This document shows positions 16,677 through 24,948 of a DNA stretch of 64,000 bases, in pieces (position 1 is the stretch's first letter; every line of letters starts with the position of its first letter). Location: the NCBI RefSeq assembly GCF_028550595.1, contig NZ_JAQQGN010000001.1, positions 372,001 through 436,000 of the forward strand. Reading direction: 5' to 3'. Position numbers and translations under genes: made by a program. Origin of the DNA: Luteimonas sp. BLCC-B24. GTDB taxonomy: Bacteria; Pseudomonadota; Gammaproteobacteria; Xanthomonadales; Xanthomonadaceae. The notes beneath the pieces were generated by a model that was given only the letters and a program-made list of their open reading frames with translations, ran no database searches and had not been told where the DNA came from.

Positions 16677-16753
16677 GGAGCGGTAGTTCAGCTGGTTAGA
16701 ATGCTGGCCTGTCACGCCGGAGGTCGCGGGTTCGAGTCCCGTCCGCTCCGCCA
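16677..16753 (+). tRNA. tRNA-Asp (anticodon GTC), copy 1
   Basis: 77 nt including CCA. The acceptor GGAGCGG pairs with CCGCTCC, the anticodon loop CTGTCAC gives GTC, and the T-loop is GGTTCGAGTC. The discriminator is G, an identity element for aspartate. It lies 19 bp after tRNA-Val, and an identical copy lies at 17241-17317. Confidence 0.97.
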
Positions 16754-16767
16754 TCGGATCAAAGCGA

Positions 16768-16798
16768 AACCCCGCGCATGTCGCGGGGTTTTTCTTTG
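16768..16798 (+). terminator. Terminator of the hupB/tRNA-Val/tRNA-Asp unit
   Basis: 9-bp stem AACCCCGCG/CGCGGGGTT with a 5-base loop followed by TTTTCTTT: a canonical rho-independent terminator 14 bp after the first tRNA-Asp. Confidence 0.92.
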
Positions 16799-16810
16799 TG
16801 CGCGCCTCTA

Positions 16811-16852
16811 CAGTGCGTGTTTCTGCAGTGCGTGTTTCTGCAGTGCGTGTTT
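16811..16852. repeat. Tandem 15-bp repeat, about three copies
   Basis: The unit CAGTGCGTGTTTCTG occurs at 16811-16825 and 16826-16840, then a shortened third copy at 16841-16852. It lies just after the terminator, in noncoding sequence. It looks like replication slippage; there are no spacers, so it is not a CRISPR array. Confidence 0.8.
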
Positions 16853-17202
16853 GCAGCGCGTGTCTCCGGTGCGTTCGGCGCGGAGACATCGACTGCGTGA
16901 TTCCCGGGCGTAACGGGCCCGTTCACCGCACTGCACCAGCCGCCACGTGCGCGTCTGCGCCGGAACGGCATGCCCGTGATCCGGCATGTGCATCACCTGC
17001 GCCTGCGCATCGGTGCGACGACGGCATCGGCGCCATGCGCACTGCATTACGATCGGGCACGCCACGCCGGTGGAGCCGCCGCGTCGAGACGCGCGCCTTC
17101 GCCGCGTGCCTCCGTGCACCGTGCTGCGCGGACGTCGGCAGCGTCCGCGCAGCGCGCACAGACGCGTCCGCACATCCATCGCAGCGATCTGCACATCACC
17201 CC
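16853..17202. other. Noncoding spacer between the two tRNA-Asp genes
   Basis: About 350 bases without a credible gene. The frames that stay open run through tRNA sequence or have arginine/alanine-rich shadow composition with no ribosome binding site. I see no integrase remnant or attachment-site-like direct repeat apart from the duplicated tRNA itself. Confidence 0.55.
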
Positions 17203-17230
17203 TTCCCAAGCGCGAAGTTTCATGTAGAAT
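17203..17230 (+). promoter_or_regulatory. Promoter of the second tRNA-Asp
   Basis: TTCCCA (-35, 4 of 6 matches) at 17203-17208, a 16-base spacer and TAGAAT (-10) at 17225-17230, followed by a GC-rich discriminator (CTCGCGCC). The tRNA begins 11 bases after the -10. This suggests the second copy is transcribed independently of hupB. Confidence 0.6.
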
Positions 17231-17240
17231 CTCGCGCCTC

Positions 17241-17317
17241 GGAGCGGTAGTTCAGCTGGTTAGAATGCTGGCCTGTCACGCCGGAGGTCGCGGGTTCGAG
17301 TCCCGTCCGCTCCGCCA
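17241..17317 (+). tRNA. tRNA-Asp (anticodon GTC), copy 2
   Basis: 77 nt, identical over its full length to the copy at 16677-16753, including CCA and the G discriminator. It has its own upstream -10 (TAGAAT) and its own terminator. Confidence 0.97.
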
Positions 17318-17326
17318 GTGGTAACG

Positions 17327-17355
17327 AAAAGCCTCGCAGCGATGCGGGGCTTTTT
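17327..17355 (+). terminator. Terminator of the second tRNA-Asp
   Basis: 12-bp stem AAAAGCCTCGCA / TGCGGGGCTTTT with one T-G wobble and a GCGA loop, ending in TTTTT. It differs in sequence from the terminator after copy 1, so the duplication does not include it. Confidence 0.92.
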
Positions 17356-17558
17356 CGTATCCGCAGATCGGGTTTCGTCGCCCGCGACGCGATGCGCACG
17401 CCTCGTCGGCAGTGCATGTGGAAGCGGTCGCCTGCACCAGCGGCACATCGCGCGCACGACGGCGCATGCCGCGTGTGCGTGGCGGTTGCCCGCCGCGGCA
17501 AATCCCATATCCTCGATGCGCCAATCGCGTGTGCGGTGCACGTGATGCAGGAGGTGCG

Positions 17559-18962
17559 ATGCGTCCATCCCGTTTCCGTCCCGTGGAGTCGTTCGCGCTC
17601 GCGCTCGTGCTCGCGGTGTCCGGATGCCACAGCGCGCAGGCCGCATCGCCCACGGCACATGCGCCTCCGGTGCCCGGGCTGAGCGGGCAGACGCTGTCGC
17701 CCGGGTTCTGGATCGCACGTGCGCAGGCGCCGGATGCACCGGTGCTCGATCGCACGGCGATCGAGGCGGTCAACGCCGCGATGCGGAACGAGCCGTCGAT
17801 CCACGCGCCGCTCGCCCTGCCCCACACCCTGTCACGCGCGGCGGTGATCGAGTGGATCACGACGACGTCCGTGCGGCCGAGCACACCGCGTTTCACCGCC
17901 GACGGCCCGCTCGCCGGGGCGACGCTCGATGCGCTGGCAGCCGACCTCGCGCTCGACGCCGTCGGCGACACGGTCGAGCCGGCGTTCGGGCTGGTCGTGC
18001 GGCGCGCGGATCTGCGGACGTTTCCGACCACGCTGCGTGTGTTCAGCCGCGTCGACGACACCGACATCGACCGGTTCCAGGAAGACGCGCTGTTTCCCGG
18101 CACGCCGGTCGCGGTGCTGCACCGCAGCCGCGATGGCGCCTGGCTGTTCGTGGTCAGCGAACGTTACGCCGCATGGATCGAACAACACCATGTCGCGCTC
18201 GGCACACGCGCACAGGTGACCGGTTACGCCGCGCGCGCGGCGGACGGCCTCGTCGTCACCGGCGCGAGCGCGCGCACGGTGTTCACGCCCGAGGCGCCTG
18301 CGGTATCGGACGTGCAGTTGGAGATGGGTGTGCGCGTTCCGCGTATGGCGTGGCCCGCGGGTGCACCGCTGAACGGCCAAGTGCCGGACTACGCACACGT
18401 CGTCGAGCTGCCGGTGCGCAGCGAGGACGGCACCCTGGCGTTCGCGCCGGCCGCGATTCCGCGTGCCGCCGATGTGCACGACGCCCCGCTGCCGTTCACG
18501 CGCGCGACGCTGATCCGTCAGGCCTTCAAATTCCTCGGCGAGCGCTACGGCTGGGGCCATGCCTACAACGCGCGCGACTGCAGCGGCTTCGTCTCGGAGA
18601 TCTACCGCAGTGTCGGTGTGCTGCTGCCGCGCAATACCGGTGCCCAGGCCTCGGCTGCGGCGCTGGACGGCATCACGTTCGCCCCTGACACCCCACGCGC
18701 GCGACGGCTGCAGCGGCTGCGCGAGGCCGATATCGGCGATCTGGTGTTCGTACCCGGACACGTGATGATGATCATCGGCCACATCGACGGCGAGCCGTGG
18801 GTGATCCACGACACCGCCGGGACCTATCTCCGCGGCGAGGACGGCGGCGTCCATCGCGCCGCGCTCAACGGCGTGGTGGTCACACCGCTGACGCCGCTGC
18901 TCGCCGATGCCGAGGGGGTGCCGATGCTCGATCGCATCGCCCGTATCCAGCGCGTGCGCTGA
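17559..18962 (+). CDS. NlpC/P60 (C40) murein peptidase lipoprotein with SH3 domains
   Basis: 467-residue predicted lipoprotein (signal peptide with lipobox VSGC, acylated C23). A stabilising N-terminal region and SH3-like domains (about 40-310) precede the C40 catalytic domain (about 318-445): C341 in RDCSGF, H401 in GHVMMIIG and H417 in VIHDTAG form the Cys-His-His site. The layout resembles YkfC-type enzymes, which cleave D-Glu-diamino-acid bonds in murein peptides. The ATG at 17559 follows AGGAGGTGCG, an excellent Shine-Dalgarno. It is the first gene before the epimerase, 19 bp away, and they are the functional pair seen as ykfC-ykfB in Bacillus. It would act in the periplasm rather than the cytosol. 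Confidence 0.9.
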   Translation: MRPSRFRPVESFALALVLAVSGCHSAQAASPTAHAPPVPGLSGQTLSPGFWIARAQAPDAPVLDRTAIEAVNAAMRNEPSIHAPLALPHTLSRAAVIEWITTTSVRPSTPRFTADGPLAGATLDALAADLALDAVGDTVEPAFGLVVRRADLRTFPTTLRVFSRVDDTDIDRFQEDALFPGTPVAVLHRSRDGAWLFVVSERYAAWIEQHHVALGTRAQVTGYAARAADGLVVTGASARTVFTPEAPAVSDVQLEMGVRVPRMAWPAGAPLNGQVPDYAHVVELPVRSEDGTLAFAPAAIPRAADVHDAPLPFTRATLIRQAFKFLGERYGWGHAYNARDCSGFVSEIYRSVGVLLPRNTGAQASAAALDGITFAPDTPRARRLQRLREADIGDLVFVPGHVMMIIGHIDGEPWVIHDTAGTYLRGEDGGVHRAALNGVVVTPLTPLLADAEGVPMLDRIARIQRVR

Positions 18963-18981
18963 TGCGTCGGACACGACCGCG

Positions 18982-20079
18982 ATGAAGATCACCCGCATCG
19001 ACCTGGGCACGCTGCGCGTGCCCTTGCGCACCCCGTTCAAGACCGCGGTGCGCACCGTGGAGGCCGTCGAGACCGTGGTGGTCAGTATCGGCACGGATAC
19101 CGGACACACCGGCTTCGGCGAGGCGCCGGCAACGGCGGCCATTACCGGCGAGACCTGCGGCTCGATCGTGGCCGCGGTCGCCGGCGTGATCGCGCCGCGT
19201 CTTGTCGGCGGCGAGATCGACGCCTTCAACGCCCTGCTCCAGCGCGTCGACGGCGCCCTCGCGGGCAACAGCAGTGCGAAGGCGGCGGTCGAAATCGCGC
19301 TGTTCGATCTGTTCGCCCAGCGGCACGGCGCGCCGCTGTACCGCATCCTCGGCGGCGGTCTGCCGACGCTTTCGACCGACATCACGATCAGTGTCGGCCC
19401 CGTCGATGCGATGGTGGCCGACGCGCTGTCGGCCATCGACCGTGGCTACGTGGCGCTGAAGATCAAGCTCGGTCTGGACCCTGGCACCGACCTGGATCGC
19501 GTGCGCGCGCTCCACGACGCGATCGGCGGCCGCGCGCGGCTGCGTCTCGACGCGAACCAGGGCTGGAGCCCGAAGCAGGCGGTGCGCACCATGCTCGGCC
19601 TGGAGGCCTCCGGCATCCAGCCCGAGCTGCTCGAACAGCCGGTTCCCGCCGACGATCTCGAGGGGCTGAAGTTCGTCACCACGCGCATCGCGACACCGGT
19701 CATGGCCGACGAGAGCGTATTCGGTCCACGCGCCCTTCTCGAACTGATCCGCCTGCGCGCCGCCGACATCGTCAACATCAAGCTGATGAAGAGCGGCGGA
19801 CTCTCGAATGCACTGCGCATGGCCGATATCGCTGCGCTGCACGGCATGCCCTGCATGATCGGCTGCATGCTGGAGAGCCGGATCAGCGTGACGGCCGCGG
19901 CGCATCTGGCGGCCGCGAAATCCCAGGCGATCCACTACGTCGATCTCGACGGTCCGGCGCTGTGCGCGGAGAATCCCGTCGAGGGCGGCGCGGACTTCGA
20001 CGGCCCGACGATCACGCTCACCGATGCCCCGGGGCTGGGCATCACCGCGGTCGCCGGCCTGCAGACCGTGGGACTGTAG
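18982..20079 (+). CDS. L-Ala-D/L-Glu (dipeptide) epimerase
   Basis: Enolase-superfamily enzyme that epimerises the second residue of L-Ala-D-Glu from murein so that ordinary peptidases can degrade it; cytosolic. 365 residues: an N-terminal capping domain and a TIM barrel. The catalytic lysines are K162 in the KxK motif (KIK, 160-162) and K267 in VNIKLMKSGG; metal ligands D190, E218 and D243 are in place. That set marks the muconate-lactonising/dipeptide-epimerase group. The ATG at 18982 is set by the conserved MKITRIDL start. Dipeptide epimerase activity is favoured over other superfamily members by the NlpC/P60 and L,D-transpeptidase neighbours. Confidence 0.9.
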   Translation: MKITRIDLGTLRVPLRTPFKTAVRTVEAVETVVVSIGTDTGHTGFGEAPATAAITGETCGSIVAAVAGVIAPRLVGGEIDAFNALLQRVDGALAGNSSAKAAVEIALFDLFAQRHGAPLYRILGGGLPTLSTDITISVGPVDAMVADALSAIDRGYVALKIKLGLDPGTDLDRVRALHDAIGGRARLRLDANQGWSPKQAVRTMLGLEASGIQPELLEQPVPADDLEGLKFVTTRIATPVMADESVFGPRALLELIRLRAADIVNIKLMKSGGLSNALRMADIAALHGMPCMIGCMLESRISVTAAAHLAAAKSQAIHYVDLDGPALCAENPVEGGADFDGPTITLTDAPGLGITAVAGLQTVGL

Positions 20080-20142
20080 AGACACGCGAATACCGCCCCG
20101 CGCACGCGGCCGTCGGCTGCGCAATCCACCGAGGAGATGTCC

Positions 20143-20931
20143 ATGCCTGCACCGATGCTCCGCCCGCGCGCCCGCTGGTGCCTGTCGGCGCTGATGCTGC
20201 TGCTCGCCGCCTGCAGCAGTGCGCCGCCGGCCCCGTCCGCCGCGGCGCCGCTGGACGATGCACGCCAGTTGATCGTGGTCACCAGCGCGGACTGGGACGC
20301 GCCCGGCGCGCGCCTGCAGCGTTTCGAACGCGACGACGGCGGGCGATGGCGCCAGGTCGGCGCCGAGGTGCCGGTGATGCTCGGACGCAGCGGCAGCGCC
20401 TGGGGTCTCGGCCTGCATCCGCCGCAAGCACAGGGCCCGCAGAAGCGCGAAGGCGACGGCCGGGCCCCGGCCGGCATCTTCGCCATCGGCCCCGCCTTCG
20501 GTTACGCCGCCACCGGCATCGGCGCCCTGCCCTATCTGCCGATGCAGGCGTCGCACTATTGCATCGACGTGCCCGCCTCGCCGCTCTACAACCGTATCGT
20601 CGATGCGCGGGACGTCGGTGAAGCGGCGGTTGAAGGGTCCACCGAGCCGATGCGCCTGGATCTGCACAAGGAGGGCGACATCCGCTATCGCCGCGGCTTC
20701 GTCATCGAGCACAACGCGGGCGGCGTGCCCGGCCACGGCAGCTGCATCTTCGCCCACCTGCTGCGCCGCGCGGACGAGACCACCGCCGGATGCACGGCGA
20801 TGGACGCGGCGGCGCTCGATGCCGCGCTGCAATGGCTCGATCCCGCACGGACGCCGCGCTTCGTGCTGCTGCCCGATGCCGAATACGCACGGCTCGCCGC
20901 GTCGTGGCGGCTGCCGGCGCTGCGGCCGTGA
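20143..20931 (+). CDS. L,D-transpeptidase-like (YkuD-type) lipoprotein
   Basis: 262 residues with a lipoprotein signal (LAAC, C24). The C-terminal half has the YkuD-like active site: H198 in PGHGSCIFAHL and nucleophile C217 in TTAGCTAM. Such enzymes form or cleave L,D-peptide links in murein at the cell surface or periplasm. The start at 20143 is preferred because GAGGAG at 20131-20136 then has a 6-base spacing; the ATG at 20137 abuts it. It lies 63 bp after the epimerase and overlaps the GNAT start (GTGA). It could act as a carboxypeptidase rather than a transpeptidase, which would suit the salvage context. Confidence 0.82.
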   Translation: MPAPMLRPRARWCLSALMLLLAACSSAPPAPSAAAPLDDARQLIVVTSADWDAPGARLQRFERDDGGRWRQVGAEVPVMLGRSGSAWGLGLHPPQAQGPQKREGDGRAPAGIFAIGPAFGYAATGIGALPYLPMQASHYCIDVPASPLYNRIVDARDVGEAAVEGSTEPMRLDLHKEGDIRYRRGFVIEHNAGGVPGHGSCIFAHLLRRADETTAGCTAMDAAALDAALQWLDPARTPRFVLLPDAEYARLAASWRLPALRP

Positions 20932-21389
20932 GCGCAGCGCTCGCGGCGCGGCCGGCCACCGCGGCCGATCTGCCGGCGCTGCTGATGATGATGCGCACCT
21001 TCTGCGCCGAGGACCGCATCCCCTTCGATCCCGGGCGCGTGGCCAAGGCCGCGACCGCGCTGATCGACGACAGCGCCCACGGCACCATCCTGCTGCTCGG
21101 CGACGCGGCGGACGCGGGCTATCTCGTGCTCACGCGCAACTTCAGCCTGGAGCAGGGGGGCGCCTACGTGCTGCTGGACGAACTGTTCGTCGCCGGTCAC
21201 GCGCGCGGGCGCGGAATCGGAGCGGCCGCGCTGGCGCTCGCCGCGCGACAGGCCCGCGATTGGGGCGCCGCGCGTCTGCGCCTGGAGGTGCATCACCACA
21301 ATCCCCGGGCCAAGGCGCTGTACACGCGCGCGGGCTTCCGCGACGACCATCGCGACATGCTCACGCTGGATCTCGCGACGGCGGGCTAG
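20928..21389 (+). CDS. GNAT family N-acetyltransferase
   Basis: 153-residue acetyl-CoA-dependent acyltransferase. The CoA-binding motif A reads HARGRGIGAAALALAARQARDWGA and motif B RLEVHHHNPRAKALYTRAGF, ending in a typical C-terminal strand. The GTG at 20928 overlaps the stop of the L,D-transpeptidase (GTGA); ATGs further upstream would lie inside that gene. The substrate is unknown; the operon suggests an amino acid, amino sugar or murein fragment. Confidence 0.88.
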   Translation: MSAALAARPATAADLPALLMMMRTFCAEDRIPFDPGRVAKAATALIDDSAHGTILLLGDAADAGYLVLTRNFSLEQGGAYVLLDELFVAGHARGRGIGAAALALAARQARDWGAARLRLEVHHHNPRAKALYTRAGFRDDHRDMLTLDLATAG

Positions 21390-21481
21390 GACAGCTCGCG
21401 GTGTGGAGCGCGACGGCCGTCGACGACGGCGGGCGCCGACACCCGTGGCATGCTGCGCAGGCCTCCGCTCGCACACGGCCG

Positions 21482-22771
21482 ATGACCACCGCCCCCTCCT
21501 CCGTTTTCCGGCGCTCCCTGCCGGCCCGCGTGCTCGCCGCGCTGGTGCTCGGTGCCGCCGTCGGCCTGTCGCTGTCGGCATGGGATCCGGCGATCGCCAC
21601 CGCCGCGGCCGACATCGCGCAGCCGGTCGGCCGGCTCTGGCTCAATGCCCTGCAGATGACGGTGGTGCCGCTGGTGGCGGCACTGGTGATCGTGGGCATC
21701 AACTCGGCGGCCGACGCCGCGGCCTCGGGACGCAGCGCGCGGCTGGCGATGGCGGTGTTCGCGATCCTGCTGGCCGTGTGCGGCGCGTTCGCCGCCGTCG
21801 CGGCGCCCGCGTTTCTCGCGCTGCTGCCACGCGACGAGACCCAAGTGGCCCTGTTCCGCGCCGCGATCCAGGCGCCCGAGGCGCTGCCGCAGGCGCCGGA
21901 TTTCGGCCTCTGGATCACCAGTGTGATCCCGAGCAACGCGTTGGCTGCCGCGGCGGCCAGCGCGATGTTGCCGCTGGTGGTGTTCTCGATGTTCTTCGGC
22001 TTCGCACTGACCCGCCTGGAGCCGGAGCGGCGCCAGCGCATGCTCGAACTGGTGCGCGCGATCGGCGACACGATGCTGGTGATCGTGCGCTGGGTGCTGT
22101 GGGCGGCGCCGCTGGGCGTGTTCGCGCTGGTGCTCGCGGTATGCGCCCACGTCGGGCTCGGTGTGCTCACCGCACTGGGTTACTACATCGCGCTGCAGTG
22201 CACGCTCTACATCGCGATCACGCTGCTGATGTACGGCGTGGCGGTCGTGGTCGCGCGCGAGCGCCTGCGTCGCTTCGCCGCGGCACTGCTGCCGGTGCAG
22301 GCGATCGCCGCGAGCACCCAGTCCTCGCTGGCCTCGCTGCCGGTGATGGTGGACAGCGCGCGCCAGCGGCTCGGCTATCCGCTCGCGGTGACCTCGCTCG
22401 TGCTGCCGATGGCGGTATCGCTGTTCCGGATCGCCAGTCCCACGCAGTACCTCAGCGTCGTGATCTTCATCGCCTGGATGTACGGCATCGAGCTGGGTCC
22501 GGCCCAGCTCGCGGTTGCGGTCGGCCTGAGCATCGTCATCAGCATGGGATCGGTGGGCCTGCCGGGCCAGGTGAGCTTCATGACCAACAACCTGCCGGTC
22601 ACCCAGGCGATGGGCCTGCCGGTCGAGCCTCTGGGCGTCCTGCTCGCGGTCGACACCATTCCCGACGTGTTCGCGACCGTCGCCAATACCAGTGGGCAGG
22701 TCACCGCGACCGCGGTGGTCGCGCGTCACGCCGCCAGCAGTGATCCGCCGCATACGGACCCCGCGCCATGA
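21482..22771 (+). CDS. Dicarboxylate/amino acid:cation symporter (DAACS family)
   Basis: 429-residue inner-membrane carrier with about eight membrane helices and two re-entrant loops, the GltP/DctA fold. Diagnostic stretches are the serine-rich hairpin ASTQSSLASLPVM, SMGSVGLPGQVSF, and VDTIPDVFATVANTSGQ, which carries the NxxxD-like sodium/substrate site. The typical arginine near helix 8 that selects acidic side chains is not obvious, so neutral substrates or small peptides are possible. It begins 92 bp after the GNAT gene. Within the murein cluster it could take up glutamate or L-Ala-D-Glu released by the lipoprotein enzymes; this is inference. Confidence 0.9.
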   Translation: MTTAPSSVFRRSLPARVLAALVLGAAVGLSLSAWDPAIATAAADIAQPVGRLWLNALQMTVVPLVAALVIVGINSAADAAASGRSARLAMAVFAILLAVCGAFAAVAAPAFLALLPRDETQVALFRAAIQAPEALPQAPDFGLWITSVIPSNALAAAAASAMLPLVVFSMFFGFALTRLEPERRQRMLELVRAIGDTMLVIVRWVLWAAPLGVFALVLAVCAHVGLGVLTALGYYIALQCTLYIAITLLMYGVAVVVARERLRRFAAALLPVQAIAASTQSSLASLPVMVDSARQRLGYPLAVTSLVLPMAVSLFRIASPTQYLSVVIFIAWMYGIELGPAQLAVAVGLSIVISMGSVGLPGQVSFMTNNLPVTQAMGLPVEPLGVLLAVDTIPDVFATVANTSGQVTATAVVARHAASSDPPHTDPAP

Positions 22772-23124
22772 ACGATGCCTACGTCCTGTATCACAACCCC
22801 CGCTGCTCCAAATCGCGCGCGGCACTCGCCCTGCTGGCCGAGCGCGGCATCACGCCACGGGTGGTGCACTACCTCGAGACGCCGCCGGATGCGGCCGCCC
22901 TGCGCAGCCTGCTGGACGCACTCGATCTGGAGCCGCGTGCCCTGCTGCGCACCGGCGAAGCGCCCTACCGCACCCTGGGCCTGGCCGCGCCCGGGATCGC
23001 CGACGACGCCCTCGTCGAGGCGATGGTCGCGCACCCGGTCCTCATCGAGCGTCCGATTCTCGTGCGCGGCACGCGCGCGGTGATCGGACGGCCGACCGAG
23101 CGCCTGCTGACGCTTCTGGACTGA
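22768..23124 (+). CDS. ArsC-family arsenate reductase-like protein
   Basis: 118-residue thioredoxin-fold protein of the ArsC/Spx superfamily. The N-terminal motif HNPRCSKSR holds the reactive cysteine C13, and ERPILVRG near residue 93 supplies the basic residue typical of glutaredoxin-dependent arsenate reductases. The length is about that of E. coli ArsC minus its tail, and closer to the YffB/ArsC-like branch. There is no arsenite pump or ArsR gene nearby, so a role in arsenic resistance is uncertain. It starts in the stop of the symporter (ATGA), and converges with the next gene with a 1-bp gap. Confidence 0.85.
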   Translation: MNDAYVLYHNPRCSKSRAALALLAERGITPRVVHYLETPPDAAALRSLLDALDLEPRALLRTGEAPYRTLGLAAPGIADDALVEAMVAHPVLIERPILVRGTRAVIGRPTERLLTLLD

Positions 23125-23125
23125 T

Positions 23126-24757
23126 CTATCCCTTGCGCTTGACCGCGTGCATCGCCGCTGCACGCGGCGGTGCGGCGAAACTGTCGGCACGCGCCTGCGG
23201 CCAGAAGGTCCGGAACACCGCATGCTCCGGCACGCCGGCCAGCAGCTCGCCGGGTTCGAGGAAGCGGTACAGCGCCGCGAGCGAGCGCACCTCGGTCGGC
23301 GACACGCGCCGCAGGATGTGCTCGGGCCCGAGCTGCATCGGGTGCTCCAGGCCGGCCGCGCCGATCATGTCGCGCAGGGCGCGCAGCGTGTTGCGGTGGA
23401 AATGGAAGACGCGGTCGGCCTTGTCCGGCACGTCGAGCAGGCGCCAGCGCGCGGGGTCCTGCGTCGCCACACCGGTCGGGCAGTGATCGGTGTGGCATGT
23501 GCGCGACTGGATGCATCCCAGCGCGAACATGAAGCCGCGCCCGGCGTTGCAGAAGTCGGCTCCCATCGCCAGCGCCCGCGCAATGTCGAAACCGCTGGTG
23601 ATCTTGCCCGCGGCGGCGACGCGTACCCGCTCGCGCAGGCCGACGCCGACCAGGGTGTTGTGCACCAGCATCAGCGCTTCCTGCAGCGGCAGCCCGACAT
23701 GGTTGATGAACTCCGACGGCGCTGCGCCGGTGCCGCCCTCGGCACCGTCGACGACGATGAAGTCCGGCAGGATGCCGGTCTCGAGCATCGCCTTCGCGAT
23801 GCCGAACCACTCCCAGGGGTGGCCGATCGCCAGCTTGAAGCCGGTCGGCTTGCCGCCCGACAGCACACGCAGGTGATCGACGAACTCGAGCAGGCCGACG
23901 GGCGTCGAGAACGTCGAGTGCGCGGCCGGCGATTCGCAGTCCTGTCCGACCGGAATGCCGCGCGTCTCCGCGATCTCGGGCGTGACCTTGGCGCCGGGCA
24001 GCATGCCGCCGTGACCGGGCTTGGCCCCCTGCGACAGCTTGAGTTCGATCATCCGCACCTGCGGATCCACCGCCTGGGCGGCGAACTTCTCCGCATCGAA
24101 CCGTCCCTGTGCATCGCGGCAGCCGAAATAGCCCGAGCCGATCTCCCAGACCAGGTCGCCTCCGTGCTCGCGATGGTAGCGGGCGATCGCCCCCTCCCCG
24201 GTATCGTGATAGAACCCGCCGCGCTTGGCGCCCAGGTTCAACGCCCGCACCGCATTCGCCGAGAGGGAGCCGAAACTCATCGCCGAAATGTTGAACACGC
24301 TCGCCGCATACGGCTGGGCGCGTTCCTCGCCCACCGGGATACGGAAGTCGTGCGACTCGGCATGCGCCGGCACCAGTGAGTGGTTGATCCACTCGTAGTT
24401 CGAGCCGTACATCGGCAACTCGCTGCCGAACGGCACGACATCGCTGACGTTCTTCGCCCGCTGGTAGACGAGCGCGCGCTGCTGGCGCGAGAACGGCACT
24501 TCATCCTGGTCGTCCTCGATGAAGTACTGGCGGATCTCGGGCCGGAAAGATTCCAGGCCGTAACGGAAATGGGCGGTCAACGGGTAGAGGCGGCGCAGCG
24601 TCGCTTTCGGCTGCAGGATGTCGAACGTGCCCAGGACCGACAGTGCCGCGAAGACGAGCGCGGCCAGTGTCCAGCCGGCCGTGCCGGTGCGCAGCGCCAA
24701 CCACAGCGACACCAGCGCCATCGCGATGCTCGTGCCGTACGCCAGATAACGGACCAT
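23126..24757 (-). CDS. FMN-binding glutamate synthase family protein
   Basis: 543 residues. Two N-terminal hydrophobic helices (about 5-22 and 28-46) precede a glutamate-synthase-like FMN TIM barrel (about 130-480). The 3Fe-4S ligands are recognisable in the segment starting CIQSRTCHTDHCPTG (C-x5-C-x4-C), and the flavin-binding glycine stretch VVDGAEGGTGAAP is intact. It lacks the glutaminase domain, so it is not a complete GOGAT large subunit; the electron donor and substrate of these membrane-tethered forms are not established. It is transcribed alone, convergent with the arsC-like gene. Confidence 0.9.
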   Translation of the reverse strand: MVRYLAYGTSIAMALVSLWLALRTGTAGWTLAALVFAALSVLGTFDILQPKATLRRLYPLTAHFRYGLESFRPEIRQYFIEDDQDEVPFSRQQRALVYQRAKNVSDVVPFGSELPMYGSNYEWINHSLVPAHAESHDFRIPVGEERAQPYAASVFNISAMSFGSLSANAVRALNLGAKRGGFYHDTGEGAIARYHREHGGDLVWEIGSGYFGCRDAQGRFDAEKFAAQAVDPQVRMIELKLSQGAKPGHGGMLPGAKVTPEIAETRGIPVGQDCESPAAHSTFSTPVGLLEFVDHLRVLSGGKPTGFKLAIGHPWEWFGIAKAMLETGILPDFIVVDGAEGGTGAAPSEFINHVGLPLQEALMLVHNTLVGVGLRERVRVAAAGKITSGFDIARALAMGADFCNAGRGFMFALGCIQSRTCHTDHCPTGVATQDPARWRLLDVPDKADRVFHFHRNTLRALRDMIGAAGLEHPMQLGPEHILRRVSPTEVRSLAALYRFLEPGELLAGVPEHAVFRTFWPQARADSFAAPPRAAAMHAVKRKG

Positions 24758-24948
24758 CGGTCTCCTTCGTCGGTTCGAAACGGGACGCCGGCCCCACGCC
24801 CGAGGCGTGCACCCGCCGGCCCGACCATCCTAGACATGCCGCCGACGCCGGCGCGTCAAGGTTGCAGGCGGGGCGCCCATGGCTTCACGGCGGTTTGGCG
24901 TACGCCGGCCTAGCGTGACGCATCCGATGCCGTCCGCCGTTGTTCCCG

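Noticed and set aside
16811..16852. Repeat considered as a CRISPR remnant
   Set aside because: Direct tandem units without spacers, only three copies, and no cas genes.
16701..17250. Open frames running through the tRNA-Asp genes and their spacer
   Set aside because: They include tRNA sequence, have no ribosome binding site and show arginine/cysteine-rich composition.
16677..17317. tRNA-Asp duplication considered as the ends of an integrated element
   Set aside because: The spacer is under 500 bp and has no integrase, phage or transfer gene; kept only as a low-interest note.
18880..20832. A 650-codon minus-strand frame over the epimerase and L,D-transpeptidase genes
   Set aside because: No recognisable domain; crosses three genes with clear active sites on the other strand.
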